Shown in pieces: positions 17,101-25,057 of a stretch of 64,000 nucleotides of DNA (position 1 is its first letter; every line of letters begins with the position of its first letter). The position numbers and the translations under genes were made by a program. This DNA is from Streptomyces sennicomposti. Lineage in GTDB: Bacteria > Actinomycetota > Actinomycetes > Streptomycetales > Streptomycetaceae. Under the pieces are notes generated by a model. It saw only the letters and a program-made list of their open reading frames with translations, made no database searches and was not told the DNA's origin. The stretch spans positions 1-64,000 of the forward strand of contig NZ_JAIOAB010000007.1 of NCBI RefSeq assembly GCF_019890635.1, written 5' to 3'.

Positions 17101-17447
17101 CGGCGGCGGACTGCGTCCGGAGCGTCATCGAGACGTACCGGCAGCTGGGCGCCCGCTGGGACGTGGCCCGCTGCCGGCGGCTGCTGCGCCGCCACGACAT
17201 CGTCTCCACGCATCGCCGCGGCCGCCTCGGCTACGGCGATCAGCTCTCCCCGCGCGAGCGGGAGGTGGCCCGCCTGGTCGTGCAGGGCCGGTCGAACCGG
17301 GACATCGCCGAGAGTCTGGTCCTGTCCGTCCGGACGGTGGAACACCATGTGGCCCGCGTCCTGCGGAAACTGAACGTCACGGCCAGGACGGACATCGCCC
17401 TGGCGGGCCGGACGGGGGACGGCGCGTCGGCCGCCGGGGGGCGGTGA
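14151..17447 (+). CDS. large LuxR-family regulator with AAA-type ATPase domain (LAL-like)
   Basis: A protein of about 1,098 aa with the layout of LAL regulators: N-terminal ATPase domain (about 10-290), a repetitive Ala-rich linker (about 325-380), a helical TPR-like middle, and a C-terminal LuxR helix-turn-helix (about 1030-1090; LSPREREVARLVVQGRSN, then VRTVEHHVARVLRKL). The P-loop is degenerate: EAGAGGSGL near residue 48 lacks the Walker A Lys. The Walker B strand (VVLVVEDAH, Glu158-Asp159) is present. GTG 14151 is chosen for GAGAGG about 7 nt upstream; an in-frame GTG at 14109 and ATG at 14205 are alternatives. LAL proteins usually activate degradative or antibiotic genes; no target adjoins it except possibly the protease. 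Confidence 0.9.
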   Translation: MERRCFDAGHGAGAAGGDMCAGRAAQARRLREALREGPSLTVVRAEAGAGGSGLVDEVLAAPEFARWPRLRARCGEAVEAVPLGPLADALARLPWPAVLSGGPLPPVTGVLAFLVPELADRLPPPPAGAADPEVRRSLAPRAFEALLAAYGDVVLVVEDAHRADPATLGLLRRLIGAMPAGLRLVVTEDPSPGLPDLGFRAPGRLRTGEIDVRPWTPAETEEYVRRWLGGFRPEHLAELEETAALVHELTRGLPEVVVQLLCSADELLRAGEAERPGTAGAGDTAAPWAAPTGDTGRGEAAWADGAGTHAAVWTTGASAPRARRTDEAARPPATRADDAAQSPATWADEAAQSPATRADAAAQSPATRADAAATPREAWADDGRAADREDARPARPGSPLAALRQVGAPPAVRREWARRCAPLTDDARRVVEAAAVLGRPVPAAVLGEVAGLAPGRAEAAVDACLRRAALRADGACPAFRHPLERRAALERVPGPRLARLGLRAARALRRGDAGRPSLEELARLYAMAGQVVQAARCLVAAADRAAAAGDYATATRLYTRAVTEDPRAAGRVRTAGKLARTAQLARAGERVVAVVRRVLDEDDPPPRLRGEIRLQLSVVLRNQSGGALDSLNEVARAIPDLEASDPPTAARAMAVAAIPSIKGWHVERHLYWLRRGETLGDRVADPVARAAIAANRATALMLLGSPRAWAAAEALDAPAGTAMEAAHRTRGWTNLAHAATALGYGVRAHEFLGRAAAGLADTSSPYLEGLTQTARLVLAWHEGRWPGLHEAADRTALLYREIPDLASEAMLVRGLTALHVLGDVSRARRDLAEAARVTRYDTGVILTASAAATARVHLEAGRPGQACEAMEETLHRLERTGGWVWAGEVAPTAVEALLGSGQSGRAHRLVADFAAGTEDCDAPAARAALTVCRALLAGAEEGPAEAVGPLADAERRWRRLGRPFDAARAAEARGRFLLELRDEAAADCVRSVIETYRQLGARWDVARCRRLLRRHDIVSTHRRGRLGYGDQLSPREREVARLVVQGRSNRDIAESLVLSVRTVEHHVARVLRKLNVTARTDIALAGRTGDGASAAGGR
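15124..15288 (+). repeat. 33-bp tandem repeat, 5 units, coding an 11-residue linker repeat
   Basis: Five in-frame 33-bp units encode variants of TRADAAAQSPA within the LuxR-family protein, between the ATPase and helical domains. The two central units differ by few bases, indicating recent slippage or unequal crossing-over. Confidence 0.9.
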
Positions 17448-17601
17448 CCCGGGCCGGTCCGGTCTGCCGCTGAGCGTTCTCAGGGGAGCAGGCCGGTGGA
17501 GTGGACGCGGCCCCGGGCGGCGGCCGGGCCGGCCGGGCGGTGCCGTCCGGGGACGGGACGCCGGGCGGGCGTACGGGCGGTGGGCCGGGCCGTGCGTGGA
17601 G

Positions 17602-17641
17602 TGGCCTCCGCTCCGGCTCGGGGTACGCGGAGCGGAGGCCA
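17602..17641. terminator. bidirectional terminator between LuxR regulator and GH92 fusion
   Basis: TGGCCTCCGCTCCG (17602-17615) pairs perfectly with 17628-17641: a 14-bp stem with a 12-nt loop, between convergent genes. Confidence 0.85.
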
Positions 17642-17723
17642 GGTGTCTCCATCTTGCGGGGCGGCGGGCCGCCCGCGCACGTCGGGTGTGGCGAACGTGG
17701 CGGGCGGGTGCGCCGTAGGCGCC

Positions 17724-20700
17724 TCAGGCCCGGGGAACGCCCCGGGTCCGCGCCCATTCCGTGCCCCGCGACCAGAGACCCGGGGCGGGGCCCGATCCGC
17801 CGCCGTGGCCTCCAGGGGCGCCTGCGGCGCCGCCGCCGGTCGCGGCCGGGCGGTGGTCGTGGTCCGTGCGCTGGAACGCGACCGAGTAGGTGCGGGTGAC
17901 CTTGCCGTTGGGCGAGGTCACCGCGATGGTGCGGGTGATGAGCCGGGACGCGGGCGAGGTCAGGACCGTGCCGCCGTCCGTCACCTTCACCCGTGCGCCG
18001 GACTCGGCCGGTACGGCGGTGACGGCCGGGATCGGCCGGTTCCTCGGCCAGTCGACGACGTACGTGGTCCCGTCCGGGGCGAACCCGTCGATCGCGGCGC
18101 CGCCCACCGTGATCGCCCGGGCGTCGGCGACGCTCGCCCGGGTGGCGTCCGGGTGGTTCGTCACCGTGACCGAGCCGTCGGCGTTCACCACCACGTGCGC
18201 CGCCAGCGCGGCCGCCAGGTTGATCCGCTGCCAGCTCTCGCCGCCGTCCGCGGTGAGGTCGAGCGGGTAGCCGGAGTCCGTCGCGGTCTGTTCGAGGATC
18301 TGGGTGCGCTGCTCGGCGGTGAGGTCCGGGAAGGCCGTGATCAGCAGGGCCGCCGCGTCGGACGGCGCCTTCAGGGGCTGCCCGGCCTTGCCCACCTGGG
18401 AGAACCCGTAGGTCAGGCGCTGCGTGTACAGGTCGATGTCCTGTGCCGTGCTCAGGCCGCCGTAGGGGTCGCCCGCGCAGGCCGTGAGCGTGTCGCCGTA
18501 CCCCTGCTTCAGGCACTGCTGGAGCAGGACGTTCTCGATCTCGGTGTGGGCCTGCGTCAGCAGGTCCTCGAAGGCGGGGTCCGCCCAGCGGTGCGCCACG
18601 GTGGCCTGCGCGGTGATCCGGCCGCCCATCACGTCGAGCGGGTAGTGGAAGCCGAGGATCACCCGGTTGTTCCCGTACTCCGAGGTGCGCGCGAGGATCG
18701 AGGGCGCCAGCTCGGGCAGGAGCGTGGCGAGGACGGTCCCGGCCTCGTAGCCGCCGTAGGTGTGACCGCTCGGGTAGGAGCCGCTGGTGGCGAGGCCGCT
18801 GTACGAGCCGTCCTGCGACTCGTAGACGTACCCGCCGTCGCCGGCGAACCCGAGCCGCACGTACGGGCGCAGATAGCCGAAGTGGTCCTTGGCCGCGTCA
18901 TGGGTGTCGAGGCTCTTGGCGACACGGCCGAACAGCGCGCTGGTCTTGGGCAGTTGACCGCTGTTCAGGGCGTCCTCGTAGATCCGGCCGAGCCGGGAGC
19001 CGAGGCCGTCGGCCATCGTGACGGTGGCGCTGTGCGTGGCGTCCACCTCGGCCCGGTCCACCTCCTTCTGCGTGGCCGCGTTGTTGACGCCCACGGCGAT
19101 CCTGTCGTTCTCGGCGGTGAGCGGTGTGCCGGCGGGCGCCTTCTCGTTCGCGCCGAGGATGTCGGAGCGCAGGTCGTCGAAGCCGCTGAGCAGGCCGTCG
19201 AAGTAGTCCGTTCCGTCGCCGGTGGCCGGCCACTCGTCCGACGGGTAGGCGGCGTTCAGCGTGTCGTCCGGGAAGGGGGTCGGCACATAGGCCGTCGGGT
19301 CGGTGGTGTCGTCGGCCGCGGCGGCGGTGGCCGTCGGCTCCTGGTCGTCCGAGGTGCCGGCCAGGGTGACCGCGGTGACGGTGGCGGTGTGGGTCTTCGT
19401 CCGGCTCGCGGCGGTGAGCAGCGCGGTGTCCGCGGTGGCGGGCAGGTGCGCGGTGGTGCCGTCGCCGAGGGTCACGGTGTAGCCGATGACGGGAAGGCCG
19501 CTGTCGGCCGCGGGCCGCCAGGTCACCCGCACCCTCTTGCCGTCGGTGAGGACGCCCGTCACGGCCGGCTTCTGCGGCCGGCCGCCGCCGGTGACCACGG
19601 GGGCCGTGGCGGCGCTCGGGCGGGACGCGCCGATCTTGTTGACGGCTTGGACGCGGGCCGTGAACGACCGGCCGGCCGGCAGCCAAGTGAACGTGGTGCT
19701 GCGGCTGTTGGGGTCGTGGATCTCGACCTGGTGGTCGCGGTCGAGGGTGACCCGGTAGCCGGTGAGCGGTGAGCCGCCGGTGTCCTTCGGCGCGGACCAG
19801 GCGACGGTGACGCTCGTGCCGGACGCGGTCGCCGAGACGGCGTCGGGCGCGGCGGGCGCCGTCCTCGGCTTGGCGGTGAGGGCGGCGAGGGCGTGGCCGA
19901 GGGTCGCGTACCGTGCGGTGAGGGTGTCGTCCGTGGCCGTGTCGTCCGCCAGCGCGGTCCTCGCCGCGGTGAGCGCCTGGGTGAACGCCTTCCACGACGC
20001 GTCCGTGTAGCGGGCGTCGTCGAGGTCGGACGCGGTGGCGACCAGGTCCTCCAGCTTCAGCCTCGGCAGCGGGACCAGCTGGTTCGCGGCCAGGGTGAGG
20101 CTGCGGGTGCGGGTGTCCACGTCGAGCTGGGTCACGCCGTCGGCGGCCAGCAGGTCGCGCGCGGCGGCGAGTTCGCGCCGGAACACCGCGAAGTCGATCG
20201 CGTCGTAGCGCTTCGCGTCGTCGGACAGCCCCGCGTACCGGTCGATCGCCTTCTGCAGGGCGGTCTTGTCCGTGGCGGCGGGTGTGTCGACGTGGCTGAA
20301 GGTGATCCGGCCCAGGTTCGCGACGTACGGGTGCGCGGAGTCCGGGTGGGTGGTCAGCCGGAGGTGGACGGCGTGGGTGCCGGTGATCGCCTTGGGCAGG
20401 GTGAGGCTCGTCGTGCCGCCCGCCGACCACGCGGCGCCCGTGACCGGCAGCGGAATCGTCGCGTACGGCGTGCCGGGGTTCGCCGCGTCGAAGGAGTCCA
20501 GATAGAGCTGGACGGCCGAACCGGTGCCGCAGCGGGCGGAGTTGTTGACGTAGGTGAGGGTGACGGTGTTCTTCGGGGAGGTGCCGAAGTCGAGGTCGCC
20601 GTAGTCGAGCCAGGCGCCGTCGTAGGTGCCGCCGAGGTCGGTGGCCGACCCCGCGCCGCTCCAGCCGGCCGGCTCGCTCTTGAGCCCGCCGCCGCTGCTC

Positions 20701-23700
20701 GCGCGGAACGCGGTGGCGTCGAACCCGGCGGGGGCGTCGGCGCTCCGGGTCAGGGTCAGCGCGTAGATGTTCCCGACGTAGGGCTGGGCGCTCGACTGGG
20801 TGCTGGAGACGAAGGCCGCGTACACGTCCTGGACGCCGGTGAAGACGCCCGGGTCGAGTTGAACGCTCGTGGTGGCGACGGTTCCCCAGCCGGAGCCGGT
20901 GTAGTCGAGCGGGACGGTGACGCTCTTCGCGCCGTCCTCGGAGCCGAGGCGGAGTTCGATGCGCGAGTCGGAGGCGGCGCGTGACTGCGGTTTGTCGTAG
21001 CGGACGGTGAGGGTGTCGGCGCCGTCGCGCAGGTCGGTGTCCTTCCACTCGGCCCACGCGCCGTTCGTGACGTTCTCGAAGATGCCGTTGGTGAGGCTCA
21101 GCGGGAGCGAACCGCCGCCTGTGGTGGTGCTGTCGGCGGCCGTCAGGGTGGCGAGGGTGGTCGTGGGGGACGTGGTGACCGGTTGCGGGGAGAACTGGTA
21201 CCGGTCGAAGTTCGCCACCCACTGCCGGCCGGCGGGGGCGTGGAACACGAAGGTCGCGCTCTTCGCGCTCAGCAGGGCCTCGGGGTCGGTGACCGCCGCC
21301 TGCACCGTGGTGTAGTACTGCCAGCCGCCGGTCCCGGGAAGGGAGACGGTGGCGACGAGGGGGCCGTCCGCCGCGCCGGCGTGGATGTCGACGCTGCTCG
21401 GAGTGGCGGTCGCCGGCTGCGCGTTGGCGTAGCGGACCGAGACGCTGCGCGGGGCGACGCCGCCGAAGTCCAGCTTGGCGTAGCGCTCCCAGGCCCCGTC
21501 GGTGACGCCGCCGAGGTCGCCGTCCGAGTAGTACGCCTCCTTCACCAGGCTGGGGCCCTCCATCCGGTCGGGGTTCTCGGCCTGGAGGACGGCGTAGCCG
21601 CCCTCGTCGATGGTGAGCGCGTCGGCGGCGGAGCGCAGCGCGTCGTTCGCTCCCATGAGGGCGCCCGTCGCGGCGGCGGGGTCCGCGAGGACGGTGCGGG
21701 CGCGTTGGAGCGCCGACTGGAACAGGCTCCAGGAGCCGGCGGAGTAGTTGCCGCTGCGCACCGGCGACGCCTGGTCGACCAGTGCGGCGAGCGCCTCGCG
21801 GTGCACCGCGGCGGCGGAGATCACCAGCGGGTCGGTCACCGACACCCCGGTGCCGCTCACCGTCGCGGCCGGCACGCCGTGCGCGAAGGCGGCGTCGCGG
21901 AAGGCGAGGCCGACACGTGCGTCGGCCTCGGTGGCGCCGGTGAGCGAAAGCGTCGCCGTACGCGGGCCGGTGACGCGCAGATCGGCCGTGACGCCCTTGG
22001 GCAGGCCGGTCACGCTCGCCGCCCCGGTCCCGGTGAGGCTGGTGCCCTCGCGGGCGGCGAACGACGCCCGTCCGGACAGGGCCAGTCGGACACGGCCGTC
22101 GACGGCGCCGTCCGCGGCGGTCTTCACGGTGCCCGGGCGGGCGGAGACGACGGTGCCGCCCCGGCCCGTGCCGCTGCCCCCGGTGTCACCGGCGTCGGTG
22201 TTCAGGGAGTACGCGGGCTCGGTGTGCGCACCCCACGCGGACGGCTTGGCGCCCATGGTGAAGGCGAGGGTGCCGCCGGCGACGATCTGCGCGTAGTCGA
22301 GCCAGGTGTTCGTGAACCGCTTGCCGTCGAGAGTGGCGCTCTGCACGTAGTAGTCGCTCGGCGAGACGCCGTCGGCCTTCACCGTGAACCGGGCGCCGTT
22401 GGGGTAGGTGATCGTCGTGGAGTCGAAGAAGGGGCTGCCGAACTGGAACTGGCCCGAGCCGGCGGTCACCGGGAACAGACCGAGCGCGGCGGCGACGAAC
22501 ATGGTCGACATGGTGCCGGCGTCGTTGTCCATGGTCGGCAGGAAGCCGTGCGGGGAGAGCCGGTAGACCCGCGTCTTCACCGGCGGCCTGAACTCGCCGC
22601 CGGAGCTGGGCGCTTCGTCGGTGGAGCCGGTCGCGATGTAGCGGTTCCAGGTCGTGCCGGTGTAGATGGCGCGGACCCACTTCTGGGTGAGGCTCGGCTC
22701 GCCGACGTAGTTGAAGAGGTAGGGCGCCTGGAGGTCGATCTCGTTGGCGTTGGAGTGCAGCATGGCCGAGCCGTCGTCGGCGGCGGAGTCCTCGCCGAAC
22801 ATGTGCCGGAGCGCGGCCCGGCCGGCCTTCGCGCCGCCCATGGCCTCGATGAGGCCGCCCATGTCGTAGGCGTCGTACCAGTGGTACTGCCAGAGGGTGC
22901 CCTGGTAGAGGCCGGCCGCCTCGAACTTCTCGTGGTCGGCGCTCTGCCAGTCGCCGCCCGCGGCGCGCGGGGTGAGCAGGCCGACCTCGGTGCCGTCGGG
23001 CGCGGTCCAGGCGCCGGACTTCACGAGGTGGTCGATCGCCATGGTGGACTGGGTGCGCAGCTTCCGCGCGTCGGCGTCCTTGCCGAGCGCGTCGGCGATG
23101 ACGGACAGCGCCCACTGGTCGTAGCCGCGCTGCACGGTCGTGCCGGGGTCGCCCGCGATGTATCCCTGGCGCAGTTGCGCGCCCGTGTAGTAGCCGGTGT
23201 ACGACGCGAGGGCCGGGTAGGCCTCGTCCAGCCGGTCGAAGTCCTTGTAGCCCTTGGACAGCGCGTCGGCGATCACCACGGCCGAGCGCTCCCAGCGCAC
23301 GGTCGGCACCGAGTGGGTGAGGCTGCCGAGGCTCTTGCCGGAGGCGCGCGCGTCCGCGAAGAGGGTGACGGCCGACTGCACCATGTCCCGGTAGCCGGCC
23401 GGGTCGATGTACGCCTCGACGGAGTACTTGCGGAAGTCGTCCCAGGTGGACCAGCCGTCGTAGTAGGTGAAGCCGTTCGTCCGGTGCACCGCCCCGTCGA
23501 CGCCGCGGTACGTGCCGCTGGTGCTGGTGGCGTTCACCGGCAGCGCGTACATGCGGTAGAGGTGCGTGTAGAACTCCTTGGTGAGCGTCGCGCCGGGGTC
23601 GGACTTCGCGGAGGCGTGCACGGCGACCGCGCCGAGCGTGCTGTTCCAGTCCGCCCTGGTCCGCTCGCGCGCCTGGTCGAAGGTGAGGCCGCCGACCTCG

Positions 23701-24686
23701 TTGCGCTGGTCGGTCGCGGCCTGCTCGGCGCTGATCGGCGAGAGCGTGATGCGCAGTTCGACGTCCCGCCCGGCGGACGTGCCGAAGTCGAGGACGGCTC
23801 CGGTGTCGGTGCCGTCCTGTGCGCTCGCCTCGCTCAGCCTGCCGTCGTCGCCCCAACTGCGCAGGGACGTCACGGGGACGTTGGTGGTGGCGACGTAGTA
23901 CAGCTGGTACGAGGCGCCGTTGAACGAGCCCGCGACGAGCCCGGTGATCGAGGTGGTGCCGTCCGGGAGGGTGGTCGCCTTCAGGGTCGAGCGGGTGCGG
24001 CTGGTGAAGTTGTTCGCGAGGTCGAGGACGAGGCGGGGTTCCGCGCCCTCGGGGAAGCGGTAGCGTTCGAGCGCCGTGCGCGTCGTCGCGGTCATCTCGG
24101 CGTCGATGGTGCCGGCGGCCCGGGTCACCGACGACCCGGTTCCGGCGAGGGCCCCGAGTCCCACCCGGTAGGAGCCGGGCGTCGCGCTCTCGTCGTCGTG
24201 ACTGTACGCGTGGGCGTAACTGCCGGGCGCGGGGCGGCTGTCGTACCGTACCGAGGTCGGCACGACGAGCAGGTCGCCGCCGCCGCCCGAGCCGCCGACG
24301 CCGTCGAGGTTCGTGGCGGTGAACCCGGCGATGTGGTCCTCGTCGTAGTCGTAGCCGGAGTGGTTGCGGCCGGGCGTGGTCAGCGGGTTGACCTTGGCCA
24401 GACCGTGCGGCGCCTGGGCGCCCGGCAGATCGTTGCCGTCGTCGCCGGCCGTCGACACGAACGGGTCGACGAGCTTCGTGTAGTCCGTGCCGCCCGAAGT
24501 CCCCGGGGAGGCGGTGGACTCGGCCGCGGCGGGCGCCGCCACGGCCGCGCCGCCGCCCGCGAGCGCGGTGAGGCCGAGCGCGCCGGCGAGCAGCGCGGCG
24601 ACCGCCGCGCGCAGCGGCCGCGGACGCCGGCGGGCGGGTCTTCCGGGAAGGGTGCGGGGGACGGGGGCGTGGGATCTGATGGGCAC
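17724..24686 (-). CDS. secreted GH92 alpha-mannosidase fused to a PAP2 phosphatase
   Basis: A 2,320-aa exported multidomain enzyme. In order: signal peptide (about 1-52); GH92 catalytic domain (about 65-860), a Ca2+-dependent exo-alpha-mannosidase fold with likely general acid Glu649 (NEIDLQAPYLF) and base pair Asp720/Asp722 (MDNDAG); FIVAR-type helical repeat (about 950-1025); three beta-rich CBM-like modules (about 1035-1465); FIVAR pair (about 1470-1605); two Fn3 domains (about 1610-1790); a PAP2/vanadium-haloperoxidase-type acid phosphatase (about 1795-2050) with the full signature (K-x6-RP near 1930, YPSGHTYGG near 1972, and R-x5-H-x3-D near 2007); and a C-terminal beta module. GTG start with GGAGAGG upstream. 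A perfect palindrome 48 bp upstream implies repression by a sugar-responsive LacI-type protein. Likely role: stripping mannose and phosphate from fungal phosphomannan. Confidence 0.92.
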   Translation of the reverse strand: MPIRSHAPVPRTLPGRPARRRPRPLRAAVAALLAGALGLTALAGGGAAVAAPAAAESTASPGTSGGTDYTKLVDPFVSTAGDDGNDLPGAQAPHGLAKVNPLTTPGRNHSGYDYDEDHIAGFTATNLDGVGGSGGGGDLLVVPTSVRYDSRPAPGSYAHAYSHDDESATPGSYRVGLGALAGTGSSVTRAAGTIDAEMTATTRTALERYRFPEGAEPRLVLDLANNFTSRTRSTLKATTLPDGTTSITGLVAGSFNGASYQLYYVATTNVPVTSLRSWGDDGRLSEASAQDGTDTGAVLDFGTSAGRDVELRITLSPISAEQAATDQRNEVGGLTFDQARERTRADWNSTLGAVAVHASAKSDPGATLTKEFYTHLYRMYALPVNATSTSGTYRGVDGAVHRTNGFTYYDGWSTWDDFRKYSVEAYIDPAGYRDMVQSAVTLFADARASGKSLGSLTHSVPTVRWERSAVVIADALSKGYKDFDRLDEAYPALASYTGYYTGAQLRQGYIAGDPGTTVQRGYDQWALSVIADALGKDADARKLRTQSTMAIDHLVKSGAWTAPDGTEVGLLTPRAAGGDWQSADHEKFEAAGLYQGTLWQYHWYDAYDMGGLIEAMGGAKAGRAALRHMFGEDSAADDGSAMLHSNANEIDLQAPYLFNYVGEPSLTQKWVRAIYTGTTWNRYIATGSTDEAPSSGGEFRPPVKTRVYRLSPHGFLPTMDNDAGTMSTMFVAAALGLFPVTAGSGQFQFGSPFFDSTTITYPNGARFTVKADGVSPSDYYVQSATLDGKRFTNTWLDYAQIVAGGTLAFTMGAKPSAWGAHTEPAYSLNTDAGDTGGSGTGRGGTVVSARPGTVKTAADGAVDGRVRLALSGRASFAAREGTSLTGTGAASVTGLPKGVTADLRVTGPRTATLSLTGATEADARVGLAFRDAAFAHGVPAATVSGTGVSVTDPLVISAAAVHREALAALVDQASPVRSGNYSAGSWSLFQSALQRARTVLADPAAATGALMGANDALRSAADALTIDEGGYAVLQAENPDRMEGPSLVKEAYYSDGDLGGVTDGAWERYAKLDFGGVAPRSVSVRYANAQPATATPSSVDIHAGAADGPLVATVSLPGTGGWQYYTTVQAAVTDPEALLSAKSATFVFHAPAGRQWVANFDRYQFSPQPVTTSPTTTLATLTAADSTTTGGGSLPLSLTNGIFENVTNGAWAEWKDTDLRDGADTLTVRYDKPQSRAASDSRIELRLGSEDGAKSVTVPLDYTGSGWGTVATTSVQLDPGVFTGVQDVYAAFVSSTQSSAQPYVGNIYALTLTRSADAPAGFDATAFRASSGGGLKSEPAGWSGAGSATDLGGTYDGAWLDYGDLDFGTSPKNTVTLTYVNNSARCGTGSAVQLYLDSFDAANPGTPYATIPLPVTGAAWSAGGTTSLTLPKAITGTHAVHLRLTTHPDSAHPYVANLGRITFSHVDTPAATDKTALQKAIDRYAGLSDDAKRYDAIDFAVFRRELAAARDLLAADGVTQLDVDTRTRSLTLAANQLVPLPRLKLEDLVATASDLDDARYTDASWKAFTQALTAARTALADDTATDDTLTARYATLGHALAALTAKPRTAPAAPDAVSATASGTSVTVAWSAPKDTGGSPLTGYRVTLDRDHQVEIHDPNSRSTTFTWLPAGRSFTARVQAVNKIGASRPSAATAPVVTGGGRPQKPAVTGVLTDGKRVRVTWRPAADSGLPVIGYTVTLGDGTTAHLPATADTALLTAASRTKTHTATVTAVTLAGTSDDQEPTATAAAADDTTDPTAYVPTPFPDDTLNAAYPSDEWPATGDGTDYFDGLLSGFDDLRSDILGANEKAPAGTPLTAENDRIAVGVNNAATQKEVDRAEVDATHSATVTMADGLGSRLGRIYEDALNSGQLPKTSALFGRVAKSLDTHDAAKDHFGYLRPYVRLGFAGDGGYVYESQDGSYSGLATSGSYPSGHTYGGYEAGTVLATLLPELAPSILARTSEYGNNRVILGFHYPLDVMGGRITAQATVAHRWADPAFEDLLTQAHTEIENVLLQQCLKQGYGDTLTACAGDPYGGLSTAQDIDLYTQRLTYGFSQVGKAGQPLKAPSDAAALLITAFPDLTAEQRTQILEQTATDSGYPLDLTADGGESWQRINLAAALAAHVVVNADGSVTVTNHPDATRASVADARAITVGGAAIDGFAPDGTTYVVDWPRNRPIPAVTAVPAESGARVKVTDGGTVLTSPASRLITRTIAVTSPNGKVTRTYSVAFQRTDHDHRPAATGGGAAGAPGGHGGGSGPAPGLWSRGTEWARTRGVPRA

Positions 24687-24733
24687 GAACCTCTCCAGCG
24701 TCGCGGTACTCGCGCACGGTCCGGGGGCCGGGA

Positions 24734-24757
24734 CGTTCTGACAACGTTGTCAGAACG
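24734..24757. promoter_or_regulatory. perfect 24-bp palindrome, LacI-type operator candidate
   Basis: CGTTCTGACAAC (24734-24745) is followed immediately by its exact complement (24746-24757). The TGACAACGTTGTCA core with central CG is typical of LacI-family operators. It lies 48 bp upstream of the GH92 fusion start, and the nearest upstream gene (acetate-kinase family) ends 300 bp away. Confidence 0.8.
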
Positions 24758-25057
24758 AAGGTCCGGAGTATGCGCACTCGGGGGCGAGGCGGCAGTGGAC
24801 ATACGGGGTCGCCCCCGCGGCGTTCACGGCCGTCCGCCATCAGACACGGGGGAAAGGTACAGCGGGCGAACAAGATTCGTACAGGAGTTGCGCACCGGTC
24901 GCCGCGCGGGGGGCGCGACGGGGGGTCGTACGGGGCGGGTTCGCGGGGCGGGTTCGCCGCTGGGGAGCTCGTCACTGGGGGTGGGTTCGGCGCTGGGGTG
25001 GGTTCGTCGCCGAGGGATGGGGGGTGAGGGGGACGGCAGAGGCGTACGCCCGCCGCC
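24758..25057. other. intergenic region upstream of the GH92 operator
   Basis: No gene recognised. Positions about 24933-25012 hold degenerate copies of GGGGCGGGTTCGC / GGGGTGGGTTCG. The acetate-kinase-family stop codon is at 25058. Confidence 0.5.

Noticed and set aside
17496..19772. 758-aa plus-strand frame opposite the GH92-PAP2 gene
   Set aside because: Gly/Arg/Val-rich low-complexity translation typical of antisense frames; the minus strand carries complete conserved domains.
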